Part shown: in pieces, positions 45,586 to 54,667 of the stretch
Position numbering within the stretch: the stretch's first letter is position 1
Layout: every line of letters starts with the position of its first letter
Assembly: GCF_014270105.1 (NCBI RefSeq)
Contig: NZ_JACNMF010000003.1
Coordinates: 248,001 to 312,000 of the forward strand
Reading direction: 5' to 3'
Origin: Hyunsoonleella aquatilis
GTDB lineage: Bacteria > Bacteroidota > Bacteroidia > Flavobacteriales > Flavobacteriaceae
DNA: 64,000 bases
Position numbers and translations under genes: made by a program
The notes under the pieces: model-generated
Told to the model about the DNA's origin: nothing
The model's input: only the letters and a program-made list of their open reading frames with translations
Database searches by the model: none

Positions 45586-47076
45586 ATGAATAAAACACAC
45601 TTGATATTATTGGTAGTATTGACATTCTTTTTTTCGTGTAATAATAAAAAAAAGAATGTAGTAGTAAATGAAACGTCGAAGCCAAATGTTTTATTTATAG
45701 CAGTTGATGATTTAAACAATATGATTGGACCCATCGATAACTTTTCAAATGTAAAAACACCAAATTTTGATAGGTTGGCCAACATGGGAGTTACGTTTAC
45801 CAATGCTCATGTTCAAGCGCCACTTTGTGGACCATCGAGAGCATCAATTATGACTGGTTTGCGCCCATCAACTACTGGTATTTATGGAATGGCGCCAGAC
45901 AATGAAGTCCGTCGAGATGGCAATCCTGCAACAAAAGATATTACCTTTCTTCCAGAGTATTTTAAAAATAACGGCTATCACACTATGGGAATAGGTAAGT
46001 TGTTTCATATACATGCTCCAGACAGCCTTTTTGATGAATCAGGAGGACGTGTTAGAGGTTTTGGGCCATTGCCAGAAAAACGTTTTGTTTGGGATGGTAG
46101 AGGTAAAGGTATTAAAGGTATTCATGGTAAAACAAGTACAGATTGGGGTGCTTTTCCTGAAAACGATACATTAATGCCAGACCATGCTTCTGCAAATTGG
46201 GCTATTGAACGTTTACAAAGAGATTATGACCAACCATTCTTTTTAGGGGTTGGTTTTTTACGTGTGCACGTACCGTTATATGTACCTCAAAAATGGTTCG
46301 ATTTATATCCTTTAGAATCTATTGAAACACCTCCATACAAGTCTGATGATTTAAATGATATTCCTCCTGTAGGTATGAAAATTAACGATTTGCCTATGAT
46401 GCCATCTACAGAATGGGCCAAAGAAAGTGGGGAGTGGAAAAAAATTGTACAGGCATATTTGGCTTGTATAAGTTTTGTAGATTATGAATTAGGTCGTGTT
46501 TTTGATGCTTTAGAAAATAGTGAATATGCCGACAATACTGTAATTGTTTTATGGTCCGACCACGGTTATCGATTAGGAGAAAAAGGAACTTTTGCAAAAC
46601 ATGCCCTTTGGGAAACCGCTACAAAAGCGCCATTACTATTTGCAGGACCGAACTTGCCAAAAGGGAAGAAGATAGATGCACCAGTAGAGATGTTATCTAT
46701 TTATCCAACATTATTAGAGCTGAGTGAATTACCTGCTTATGAGAGAAATGAAGGCAGTAGTTTGGTTGCTATGATGCAAAATGATGAAGGTCTTAACGAA
46801 GCACGGGCTATTACAACTTTTGGAATGAATAACCATGCTATCAAGATGAATGGTTATAGGTATATTCAATATGAGGATGGTAAAGAAGAGTTCTACGACC
46901 ATCTTTCCGACCCAAATGAATGGACAAACGAAGCTGAAAACCTTAAATACAGGGTTCAAATAGAAAAAATGAAAGTGCTTTTGCCTAAGGTAAATTCAAA
47001 ATGGGATGAAGCGTCTAAATATACATTTCAACCCTATTTTGTGGAGCAAAAGGCGAGAACCAGCTCAGAAAAATAA
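45586..47076 (+). CDS. S1-family sulfatase, iduronate-2-sulfatase-like (CGPSR motif), lipoprotein
   Basis: The 496-residue product has a lipoprotein signal (TFFFSC). The motif Cys81-Gly-Pro-Ser-Arg85 is intact. VDDLNNMIGP, LWSDHGYRLGEKGTFAKHALWE and LSDPNEWTNEAENL are typical of iduronate-2-sulfatase-like S1 enzymes. It starts 12 bases after the CSPSL sulfatase and precedes the DUF1961 gene by 21 bases. Likely removes a sulfate from a rhamnose- or uronate-containing oligosaccharide (inference). Confidence 0.92.
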   Translation: MNKTHLILLVVLTFFFSCNNKKKNVVVNETSKPNVLFIAVDDLNNMIGPIDNFSNVKTPNFDRLANMGVTFTNAHVQAPLCGPSRASIMTGLRPSTTGIYGMAPDNEVRRDGNPATKDITFLPEYFKNNGYHTMGIGKLFHIHAPDSLFDESGGRVRGFGPLPEKRFVWDGRGKGIKGIHGKTSTDWGAFPENDTLMPDHASANWAIERLQRDYDQPFFLGVGFLRVHVPLYVPQKWFDLYPLESIETPPYKSDDLNDIPPVGMKINDLPMMPSTEWAKESGEWKKIVQAYLACISFVDYELGRVFDALENSEYADNTVIVLWSDHGYRLGEKGTFAKHALWETATKAPLLFAGPNLPKGKKIDAPVEMLSIYPTLLELSELPAYERNEGSSLVAMMQNDEGLNEARAITTFGMNNHAIKMNGYRYIQYEDGKEEFYDHLSDPNEWTNEAENLKYRVQIEKMKVLLPKVNSKWDEASKYTFQPYFVEQKARTSSEK

Positions 47077-47097
47077 ATAGGTGTAACGTTCTTTTTT

Positions 47098-47889
47098 ATG
47101 AAAATTACTTTGCTCTTTTTAATAGTAACTAGTTTTTTGTTTTCGTGTAAAAAAGACAAGACTGCAAATTTTACAAAAATTAATAAAGACCAACATTGGA
47201 CGTTGGTTTTTGATGACGATTGTACCAAAGACTGGACAAAAAACTGGACGTTAGATGGTCTAATTGCAACTGTTGAAAACTCAAAAGATGGTATGCATTT
47301 TAAAGCTGGTTCAGAGGCTTACAATGACGCTCATCATGCTGTGTTATGGACGAAAGATGCTTACAGTGGAGATGTGAAAATTGAATTTGATTACATCAAA
47401 ACAGACGATGAAAATCGATTTGTAAACATTCTCTACATTCAAGCAACTGGAGATGGAGAAGGTGTTCATGAAAAAGATATCTCAAAATGGAAAAAAAAGC
47501 GTGAAGTTCCTGCCATGAGAGAATATTTTGAAAATATGAATACGTTTCATATCAGTTTTTCGGCTTTTGGTAATAAAGGTGATGGTTTTTACTATGTTAG
47601 AGCAAGGAGGTATCCTAAAGCCAAAGGTCAACCTTTCAACTCAATTGTAGTTGAACCTTCTTATGATTTGCAAGGGTTTTTTGAAACGGGCAAAACCTAT
47701 CATATCACGGCTGTTAAAACTTCGGAAAAATTAAGTTTTAAAATGGAGCTTGAAGGTAAAGCAGAATATTTTGAATGGGACATTTCAAAAATAGCACCGA
47801 TAAAAGAGGGAAAAATAGGTTTACGCCACATGTACACGCGTTCTGCGATTTATAAGAATTTCAAGATTTACACAAAAGGTGCAAGATAG
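47098..47889 (+). CDS. DUF1961-family lipoprotein, concanavalin-like fold
   Basis: The 263-residue product has a lipoprotein signal (FLFSC). The mature part (~28-260) resembles DUF1961: HWTLVFDDDCTKDWTKNWTLDG at the start, then HHAVLWTKDAYSGDVKIEFDYIKTD, and KEGKIGLRHMYTRSAIYKNFKIY at the end, a layout typical of a concanavalin-A-like jelly roll. Function in the family is unproven; such proteins appear in glycan loci of Bacteroidota and may bind or cleave carbohydrate. The operator for the next unit begins inside its last codons. Confidence 0.75.
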   Translation: MKITLLFLIVTSFLFSCKKDKTANFTKINKDQHWTLVFDDDCTKDWTKNWTLDGLIATVENSKDGMHFKAGSEAYNDAHHAVLWTKDAYSGDVKIEFDYIKTDDENRFVNILYIQATGDGEGVHEKDISKWKKKREVPAMREYFENMNTFHISFSAFGNKGDGFYYVRARRYPKAKGQPFNSIVVEPSYDLQGFFETGKTYHITAVKTSEKLSFKMELEGKAEYFEWDISKIAPIKEGKIGLRHMYTRSAIYKNFKIYTKGAR

Positions 47890-47926
47890 TTCAGGATGGT
47901 TTTTTAGTGCTGAACTCATACATTGT
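47881..47926 (+). promoter_or_regulatory. regulon promoter 7: direct-repeat operator plus -7 box
   Basis: Half-sites CAAGATA (47882-47888, overlapping the end of the DUF1961 gene) and CAGGATG (47892-47898), 20 nt, then TACATTGT (47919-47926), 38 nt before the ATG at 47965. Confidence 0.65.
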
Positions 47927-47964
47927 GAAGTGATAGTACTTACCTTTTTCTTTTTAGATTAACT

Positions 47965-50853
47965 ATGCAATCACCAAAACTCACTTTGAATAAAATATAT
48001 GTTTTAGTAGTGCTACTACTTTTTTTAAGTATTTGTTGCGATTCCAAAGCGACTGAAAGTGAGCGAACAAACAATGCTTCAACCCAAGATTTATTTTCAG
48101 GTTTTCAAAATCCGCCTGCAGATGCAAGGCCTTTTGTACGTTGGTGGTGGAATGGAAACAAAATAAAAAAGGAAGAATTGGATAGACAATTGGAGTCTTT
48201 AAAAAGTGTTGGTTTTGGAGGTGTTGAAATCAACCCGATTGCAATGCCAATCGCTCCTCCAACAGAAGATAAATCTTTAGTTTGGATGAGCGATGAATGG
48301 ATTGACCTTGTAGTGCATGCCTGCAAAAAAACACAAGATCTGGGTATGATTGCTGATATGATTGCTGGCACTGGATGGCCTTTTGGGGGAGAGTTTCTAA
48401 CCCAGGATGAAACCTGTCAACGGATGGTGACAGATATGATTTCTTACAGGAATGGTGATGTAATAGAGGTAGATGAGGACTATTTAATATCATTTTACAA
48501 AAAGAAATATAAAGATAATCGCAACGAGAGACATAATAGCACCCGTACAAAATTGAGTCTTGCAGGAGTTTCACTGATCCCATTAAACTGCAGTTCTCCA
48601 AATGAAATTATTAATCTTAAAGATTATTTAAATGACGATGGTAACATTAAATACACCATTCAAGGTAAGGGCGATTATTTTCTGTCCTATCAATTATTGC
48701 AACAAGATTTTAGAGACGTTACCTTAGGTGCGCCCGGAGGCGCTGGTCCGGTAATTGACCATTACAAATCAGAAATGACAATGGCGTACCTCAATAGGAT
48801 GAAGAGAATTTCAGAACGTTCGGGTATTCCATTAAGCAATCTAATTCGAGCCCTGTTTTGCGATAGTATTGAGGTGTCTGGTGCCAATTGGAGTGATGGG
48901 TTTTCAGAATTATTTTTCAAAACATACGGATATGAATTAGCACCTTGGATAACTTTTGTGTTTTATCAAGGACATCAAGATTATTCGCAAAGTAAATATG
49001 CGGATAACTTTTCAAAGGATTTCAAAGATCAAATAAAGCGTGTACGTTTTGATTATAATACATTTTTGGTGGAAACTTTTTTGGAGAATTTCACTCGAAC
49101 CTATAAAAGGTTCTGCGAGGATAATGGCATTCTATGTCGTTATCAAGCCTATGGCACCCCATTTTTAATGGGTATGCTGGATGGGTATTTAATTCCTGAT
49201 ATTCCTGAAAGCAATAATTGGATTTACTCGGCTGAAATGAAAAATTCTCTTTGGCATTGGCGTCAGTCCCATGGATACATGATCTGGAATTTATACGCCT
49301 CTTCCGGTGCCCATTTAACGGGTAAAAAAATTACAAGTTGTGAAACTATGACCAACACGAATGGTGTTTTTAGAACCACCCTCGAGGAAGTTAAACAACA
49401 TGACGATATGAATTTTATAACAGGTATTAACCATTCTGTTTTGCACGGTTATAACTATTCGCCACAGGACGTGCCGTTTCCGGGGTGGATCCGCTACGGT
49501 GCTTATTTTAGTGAGCAGAATCCTTGGTGGAAACATTTAAGCAGTTGGGTAGATTATAATGCGCGGTTGTCCTATGTATTTCAAAATTCTAAAGCAGAAA
49601 AATCCATTGCCATTTTAGGGCCAACTTCGGATTTGTGGGGTGATAAAGGGCTGGCAAGGGAACCTTTTCATTTAGAACCTGAATATTTATATCGATTATG
49701 GGAGCCTATAAGTCAATTAGGGTATTCTTGTGACTATATTAACCAAAATGTGTTGGCTACTGCGACAGTCAAAGACGGGGTTATTTCGTGTGGAAATATG
49801 GATTTTAAGTTGCTGATTTTGGCCAGTTTGAAATCGGTTGATATTGCTGTGGCAAGAACACTAAAAGATTTTGTGGCTTCCGGGGGAAAAGTTTTAGTAA
49901 TTAATGGTTTGCCTAGTAAGTCCTTAGGGTTTAAAAATTATCGTGAAAATGACCTTGCCGTGTCGGATATTATGAATGACATTCAAGCTAATTATCCATC
50001 ATCAATAATTAGTGTGAAGCAACCAAAATCCATTGACGAATTATTACCTTGGACGAATGAAGTTTTGCAGAAGACGGAGCTTTCGCCTGATGTTGAGATT
50101 AGTAATACTAGTAAAAATGTATTTCAAATACATCAATCAACCTCAAAAGAAATTATTTATTTCTTCACGAATATTAATCGTTATGAAACTTCAAATTTTA
50201 AGGCAAAGTTCCCTTTTCAAAATAAATATCCGTACCAGTGGAATCCGGAAACAGGAGAACGAAAACCCTATTATTTTGAAACGGCTTCAAACGAAATGGA
50301 AATACATTTAGAACCCCTTCAATCTTTATTATTAGTGTTTGAAGATGAAAAACCTTCAATAAAAATTGAAAATACCAATGTTCAATGGGTAGATTCCCAA
50401 ACTATAAAAACTAACTGGACCGTAATTGGGCACAGAGTTGACAGCAAAAGTTTTACATGGGAAATGGGTGACTTACTGGATTTTGGTGAATCAAAAGATA
50501 CTACCCAAAATACCTTCGCAGGAGAAATCATTTATAAAACGAAAATTAACGTTGAAAAGGATTTTACGCATTTGGATTTAGGTGAAGTAAACGAAGGGAT
50601 TACAGAATTATTCATAAACGGAAACAAAGTAGGTAAACGTTGGTACGGGAAAGCGATTTACCCGATAGCTGACATTTTAAAAAACGGTGAAAACGATATT
50701 GAAATACACTACACCACGGTTTTAGCCAACTATTGTCGGTCATTAGACAATCCTTCAGTAAATAGATGGACAAATAGGTACAAAAATGAGCCACTAACTC
50801 CGGTGGGTATAGAAGGTCCAGTAAAACTAATGGCTAAAAAATCAGCAAAGTAA
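47965..50853 (+). CDS. divergent GH106-like alpha-L-rhamnosidase, lipoprotein
   Basis: The 962-residue product has a lipoprotein signal (LSICC). The GH106 plan is recognisable: FQNPPADARPFVRWWWNGNKI at the start, DMIAGTGWPFGGEF, DSIEVSGANWSDGF, KKITSCETMTNT, and a C-terminal jelly roll (LDLGEVNEGITELFINGNKVG). It is shorter than the two GH106 proteins at 34171 and 37579. Where those have VEPY, this one has RYQAYG, with Gln394 at the position of Glu. It may have a different specificity or mechanism. First gene of the unit driven by the operator at 47881; its stop overlaps the next start (TAATG). Confidence 0.8.
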   Translation: MQSPKLTLNKIYVLVVLLLFLSICCDSKATESERTNNASTQDLFSGFQNPPADARPFVRWWWNGNKIKKEELDRQLESLKSVGFGGVEINPIAMPIAPPTEDKSLVWMSDEWIDLVVHACKKTQDLGMIADMIAGTGWPFGGEFLTQDETCQRMVTDMISYRNGDVIEVDEDYLISFYKKKYKDNRNERHNSTRTKLSLAGVSLIPLNCSSPNEIINLKDYLNDDGNIKYTIQGKGDYFLSYQLLQQDFRDVTLGAPGGAGPVIDHYKSEMTMAYLNRMKRISERSGIPLSNLIRALFCDSIEVSGANWSDGFSELFFKTYGYELAPWITFVFYQGHQDYSQSKYADNFSKDFKDQIKRVRFDYNTFLVETFLENFTRTYKRFCEDNGILCRYQAYGTPFLMGMLDGYLIPDIPESNNWIYSAEMKNSLWHWRQSHGYMIWNLYASSGAHLTGKKITSCETMTNTNGVFRTTLEEVKQHDDMNFITGINHSVLHGYNYSPQDVPFPGWIRYGAYFSEQNPWWKHLSSWVDYNARLSYVFQNSKAEKSIAILGPTSDLWGDKGLAREPFHLEPEYLYRLWEPISQLGYSCDYINQNVLATATVKDGVISCGNMDFKLLILASLKSVDIAVARTLKDFVASGGKVLVINGLPSKSLGFKNYRENDLAVSDIMNDIQANYPSSIISVKQPKSIDELLPWTNEVLQKTELSPDVEISNTSKNVFQIHQSTSKEIIYFFTNINRYETSNFKAKFPFQNKYPYQWNPETGERKPYYFETASNEMEIHLEPLQSLLLVFEDEKPSIKIENTNVQWVDSQTIKTNWTVIGHRVDSKSFTWEMGDLLDFGESKDTTQNTFAGEIIYKTKINVEKDFTHLDLGEVNEGITELFINGNKVGKRWYGKAIYPIADILKNGENDIEIHYTTVLANYCRSLDNPSVNRWTNRYKNEPLTPVGIEGPVKLMAKKSAK

Positions 50854-52334
50854 TGCATAGAAACTTTTCAATATTAGTTTTTTTCACGGCAATAGTGTTA
50901 AGTTTAATTTCATGTAAAGGAAATGAAAATCAAACGGTTTCCAAAGAAGACAGCCTTCAAAAGGAGAATGTAAAACCTAATATCATTTTCTATTTAGCAG
51001 ACGACCAAGACGTGTATGATTACGGTTGTTATGGTAATGAAAAAGTGAATACCTCGAGTGTAGATAGGCTAGCAAAAGAAGGCATGCTGTTCACTAATGC
51101 CTTTACGGCCCAAGCTATTTGTGCGCCGAGTAGGTCGCAATTATTCACAGGTAAATACCCATTAAAGAATGGCTGTTTTGCGAACCATACAGCCACAAAA
51201 CCTGATGTTAAAAGTGTAACCACACAAATGAAAAACCTAGGTTATGAGGTGATTTTGGCAGGTAAAAGTCATGTTAAACCTGAAAGTGTGTATCAATGGG
51301 ATAGAGAATGGGAGCCCGTTCCCAAAAAAGATGTGCCAAGAGATTATATTCCCTTGGACAGTATAGAGGGTTATTTCAAAACGACCAAAAAACCGTTTTG
51401 TATGTTTATCACATCAAAGTATCCTCACGGAAAGTATTTTGATGTTGAAAACCCAAATTCTGATGATATAAAGTTTTATCCATTTAATGCACAAAAAAAA
51501 ACGGATAACGCATATGTAAAATCTAAAGCAGGCTATTACCGAAGTATTGAGGAAGATAACACGCAAATAGAAAAAGTTTTAGAATTGGTTGATACATATT
51601 TAGATGATAACACCCTATTTATTTACAGCGCAGATCACGGTGTTTCAGGGAAATTCACAGTTAAAGATATTGGTTTAAAAGTACCGTTTGTAGCACGTTG
51701 GCCAAAAGTGATTAAGCATGGGACTACTTCAAATGAACTCATTCATTATACTGATGTTTTGCCAACATTCATGAATATTGCAGGAGGTAAATCTACAGAA
51801 GGTATGGATGGGAAAAGTTTTTTACCACTATTGCAGGGCGATGATGTTGAAGTAAACAAATATGTGTATGGGGTAAGAACCAATCAAAACATATTGAATT
51901 CTGAAATTTTTCCGTCAAGGATGATTCGGGATAAGCGTTACAAATACATTCGAAATTTTAACTCTTTAGAAGTCGTTGAACAAAATTTAACAGGAAAACC
52001 TAATGTAGATTATTTTATCAAAAGAGGTGCAAATGCCCATAAAAATGAACCTCTTGAAGAATTATACGATTTACAAAATGACCCTTATGAACAAAACAAT
52101 TTAGCTCAAAATCCAGAATTACAATCTATAAAAGAAAGACTAAAAAAAGACATGTTTAGTTGGATGAAAGCACAAGGGGATTTTTTAGATGATTCCGTTG
52201 GAAACATGCCAATCATCACACCAAAAGGAAAAAAAGGTTTCAAACTAGACCAAGATACACCTAGGCGAAAAATTCCTGATTCTATAAAAAACACCCTTAA
52301 AAAAGACGATTATATTGTAATTGAACATTGGTAA
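50853..52334 (+). CDS. S1-family sulfatase (CAPSR motif), lipoprotein
   Basis: The 493-residue product has a lipoprotein signal (LSLISC). The formylglycine motif Cys90-Ala-Pro-Ser-Arg94 is intact, with [16 protein letters not shown] and [13 protein letters not shown] providing metal ligands. The start codon overlaps the stop of the GH106-like gene by one base, indicating translational coupling, so desulfation and rhamnose removal are likely sequential steps on the same oligosaccharide (inference). Confidence 0.92.
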   Translation: MHRNFSILVFFTAIVLSLISCKGNENQTVSKEDSLQKENVKPNIIFYLADDQDVYDYGCYGNEKVNTSSVDRLAKEGMLFTNAFTAQAICAPSRSQLFTGKYPLKNGCFANHTATKPDVKSVTTQMKNLGYEVILAGKSHVKPESVYQWDREWEPVPKKDVPRDYIPLDSIEGYFKTTKKPFCMFITSKYPHGKYFDVENPNSDDIKFYPFNAQKKTDNAYVKSKAGYYRSIEEDNTQIEKVLELVDTYLDDNTLFIYSADHGVSGKFTVKDIGLKVPFVARWPKVIKHGTTSNELIHYTDVLPTFMNIAGGKSTEGMDGKSFLPLLQGDDVEVNKYVYGVRTNQNILNSEIFPSRMIRDKRYKYIRNFNSLEVVEQNLTGKPNVDYFIKRGANAHKNEPLEELYDLQNDPYEQNNLAQNPELQSIKERLKKDMFSWMKAQGDFLDDSVGNMPIITPKGKKGFKLDQDTPRRKIPDSIKNTLKKDDYIVIEHW

Positions 52335-52348
52335 AAAAACATCATAAA

Positions 52349-53764
52349 ATGAATAAATTCTTCACATACACATTTGGTTTAGTAATCCTTTTCATGTCAT
52401 GCAAAAATGAAAAAAAGAAAACCGTTGAGACCCAAGATCAAAAACCCATGAACATTTTATTTATCGCAGTTGACGATTTGCGTCCAGAATTAAATTTCTA
52501 CGGTGCCAATCATATCCAATCTCCCAATTTAGATAAACTCGCCATCGAAAGCTTGGTGTTTAACAGGGCCTATTGTAACGTGCCAGTTTGTGGGGCTTCT
52601 AGAGCGAGTTTGCTTACAGGTGTAAGACCTGCACGGCATCGATTTATTGATGCTAGAACAGAGAAGGACGTAGATGCTCCAGATGCGGTATCATTGCCTT
52701 TGCTTTTAAAGCAAAATGGATATACCACCATTTCAAATGGAAAAATTTATCATAGTGGAAAAGATGATAATAATGCTTGGGATTCTAGATGGTTTCCTAA
52801 AGGAAATGTTAGAGACTATCAATTATCTGAAAGTGCAAAACAAGCTATTGTGACAAGCTATGGACCACCTTTTGAAAATGTAGCTGTAGAAGATGATGCC
52901 TATTTTGATGGAAAAATTGCTAAAAAAGGGATAGAAGACTTACAAAAACTAAAAGAAGGAAATCAACCATTTTTTCTGGCACTCGGTTTTATGAAACCGC
53001 ATTTACCATTTAATGCCCCGAAAAAATATTGGGATTTATACGATAGAAGTACTATTGAACTTCCTGAAAGTTACGTACAGCCTGCTTCTACACCAAAACA
53101 GGCTTTTCATAAATTTGGTGAACTGCGTAAATATCATAATATCCCTAAAAAAGGCGATTTGCCAGAAGATTTAGCTAAAGAATTGATTCATGGATATTAT
53201 GCTTGCGTAAGCTATGTTGATGCGCAAATAGGATTGGTGCTTGATGAATTGAAACGTTTAGAGCTGGAAGAAGATACCATTGTGATTTTATGGGGCGACC
53301 ATGGTTGGAATTTAGGCGATCATAAACTATGGTGTAAACACGTCACGTTTGAAACTGCCCTAAGAACACCACTAATCATAAAAGTACCAGGTAAAACAAG
53401 CGGACAACAAACAAATGCCATAATAGAGTATATAGATATTTATCCAAGTTTAGCTGAGTTAGTTGGTTTGGATAGTCCTGAAACTGTTGAAGGGCAAAGT
53501 TTTGTGCCCGTTATAAATGGAGAAACGCCACAAAAAGATTGGGGAGTATCCAAATTTAAAGATATGGTTACCTTAATTAAAGGCGATTTGTTTTATACAG
53601 AATGGGTTAAAGATGATGGTATAGCTTATGCCCGTATGCTGTTCGACCATAAAACAGACCCTTTAGAATTGGATAATCTAGCTGAAAAACCAGAGTATCA
53701 AGACACTGTACATCAACTTGCTGTGGAGTTAAGAGCTAAATGGGGGAAAGATTTTCTTAACTAA
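52349..53764 (+). CDS. S1-family sulfatase, iduronate-2-sulfatase-like (CGASR motif), lipoprotein
   Basis: I start at the ATG at 52349 ([18 protein letters not shown], a lipoprotein signal); an in-frame TTG at 52328 would overlap the previous gene. The 471-residue product has Cys81-Gly-Ala-Ser-Arg85, the C-x-A-x-R variant accepted for formylglycine formation. [12 protein letters not shown] and [18 protein letters not shown] are typical iduronate-2-sulfatase-like motifs. It is the sixth S1 sulfatase of the window. The RhaD gene follows after 22 bases. Confidence 0.92.
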   Translation: MNKFFTYTFGLVILFMSCKNEKKKTVETQDQKPMNILFIAVDDLRPELNFYGANHIQSPNLDKLAIESLVFNRAYCNVPVCGASRASLLTGVRPARHRFIDARTEKDVDAPDAVSLPLLLKQNGYTTISNGKIYHSGKDDNNAWDSRWFPKGNVRDYQLSESAKQAIVTSYGPPFENVAVEDDAYFDGKIAKKGIEDLQKLKEGNQPFFLALGFMKPHLPFNAPKKYWDLYDRSTIELPESYVQPASTPKQAFHKFGELRKYHNIPKKGDLPEDLAKELIHGYYACVSYVDAQIGLVLDELKRLELEEDTIVILWGDHGWNLGDHKLWCKHVTFETALRTPLIIKVPGKTSGQQTNAIIEYIDIYPSLAELVGLDSPETVEGQSFVPVINGETPQKDWGVSKFKDMVTLIKGDLFYTEWVKDDGIAYARMLFDHKTDPLELDNLAEKPEYQDTVHQLAVELRAKWGKDFLN

Positions 53765-53786
53765 TTAACAACTTTGATAAACAGTT

Positions 53787-54581
53787 ATGCATGCTATAAA
53801 ACTACCCTTAAAGGTTGAGAATGAATTAAAAAAGGTGTCTAAAGTTGCGGGATATTTGTGGCAACGTGAATGGGCAGAACGAAATGCAGGCAATATATCT
53901 ATCAATTTAACATCATTTTTTAAAAATGAAGACCTTCAGGGTATAGGGGAAGAAGTGCCTTTTAATTTCCCTAAAGGACTAGGAGGATTTATAATATATA
54001 TAACAGGAACAGGTTGCTATTTGAGGGATTTGGTAGATCAAATTGAGGCGGTTTCTTGTATATTATATATAAATGAAAAAGCCAATGCGTACTCCATCGT
54101 TTGGGGAGGAAAACGAGCTAATTTCAGCCCTACTTGTGAATTGATTTCACATTCAAGTATACATCTTTTTAATTCTATTAATCAACCAGAGAACTTAGCT
54201 ATTGTTCATACGCATCCCTTGGAGTTGATATGTTTGAGTCATCACGAATTATTTAATGATGAAGAAGAATTGAATAGACAGGTTTGGATGATGTGTCCTG
54301 AAGTCAAGGTGTTTGTTCCAAAAGGTATTCATTGTACACCTTACGCCTTATCCAGTACCGCAGATTTAGCTAAAGTAACTATTGAAGCTTTTAAAAAAAG
54401 AAACGTATCTTTATGGGAAAAGCATGGTGCTACGGCTACTGCACCAGATGTTGAAAAAGCATGGGACTTTTTGGATGTAGCCAATAAGGGCGCTAAGCTT
54501 TTAATGATGTGTTGGTCAGCAGGTTTTAAACCTAGTGGGCTTTCTGACGAGCAGTTAAAGGAATTGGAGCAATTTGTTTAA
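53787..54581 (+). CDS. rhaD: L-rhamnulose-1-phosphate aldolase
   Basis: The 264-residue cytoplasmic protein matches class II zinc-dependent rhamnulose-1-phosphate aldolase, which splits L-rhamnulose 1-phosphate into dihydroxyacetone phosphate and L-lactaldehyde. Zinc ligands are in place: His141 and His143 (VHTHP) and His213 (WEKHG), with catalytic Glu118 (CELISHSS), numbered almost as in the E. coli enzyme. The phosphate-binding ITGTG and N-terminal ERNAGNIS are also present. It lies inside the extracytoplasmic enzyme operon, so its expression is tied to glycan breakdown. A second, unrelated-architecture aldolase fusion is encoded at 62124. Confidence 0.93.
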   Translation: MHAIKLPLKVENELKKVSKVAGYLWQREWAERNAGNISINLTSFFKNEDLQGIGEEVPFNFPKGLGGFIIYITGTGCYLRDLVDQIEAVSCILYINEKANAYSIVWGGKRANFSPTCELISHSSIHLFNSINQPENLAIVHTHPLELICLSHHELFNDEEELNRQVWMMCPEVKVFVPKGIHCTPYALSSTADLAKVTIEAFKKRNVSLWEKHGATATAPDVEKAWDFLDVANKGAKLLMMCWSAGFKPSGLSDEQLKELEQFV

Positions 54582-54667
54582 CGTCACTAAATCTTGCTTG
54601 TAAAATTTAAGACAACTTCCTATTGCGTCATTAGAAAAGGGTTGAGGATTTTTTAAATAGAATAAGT

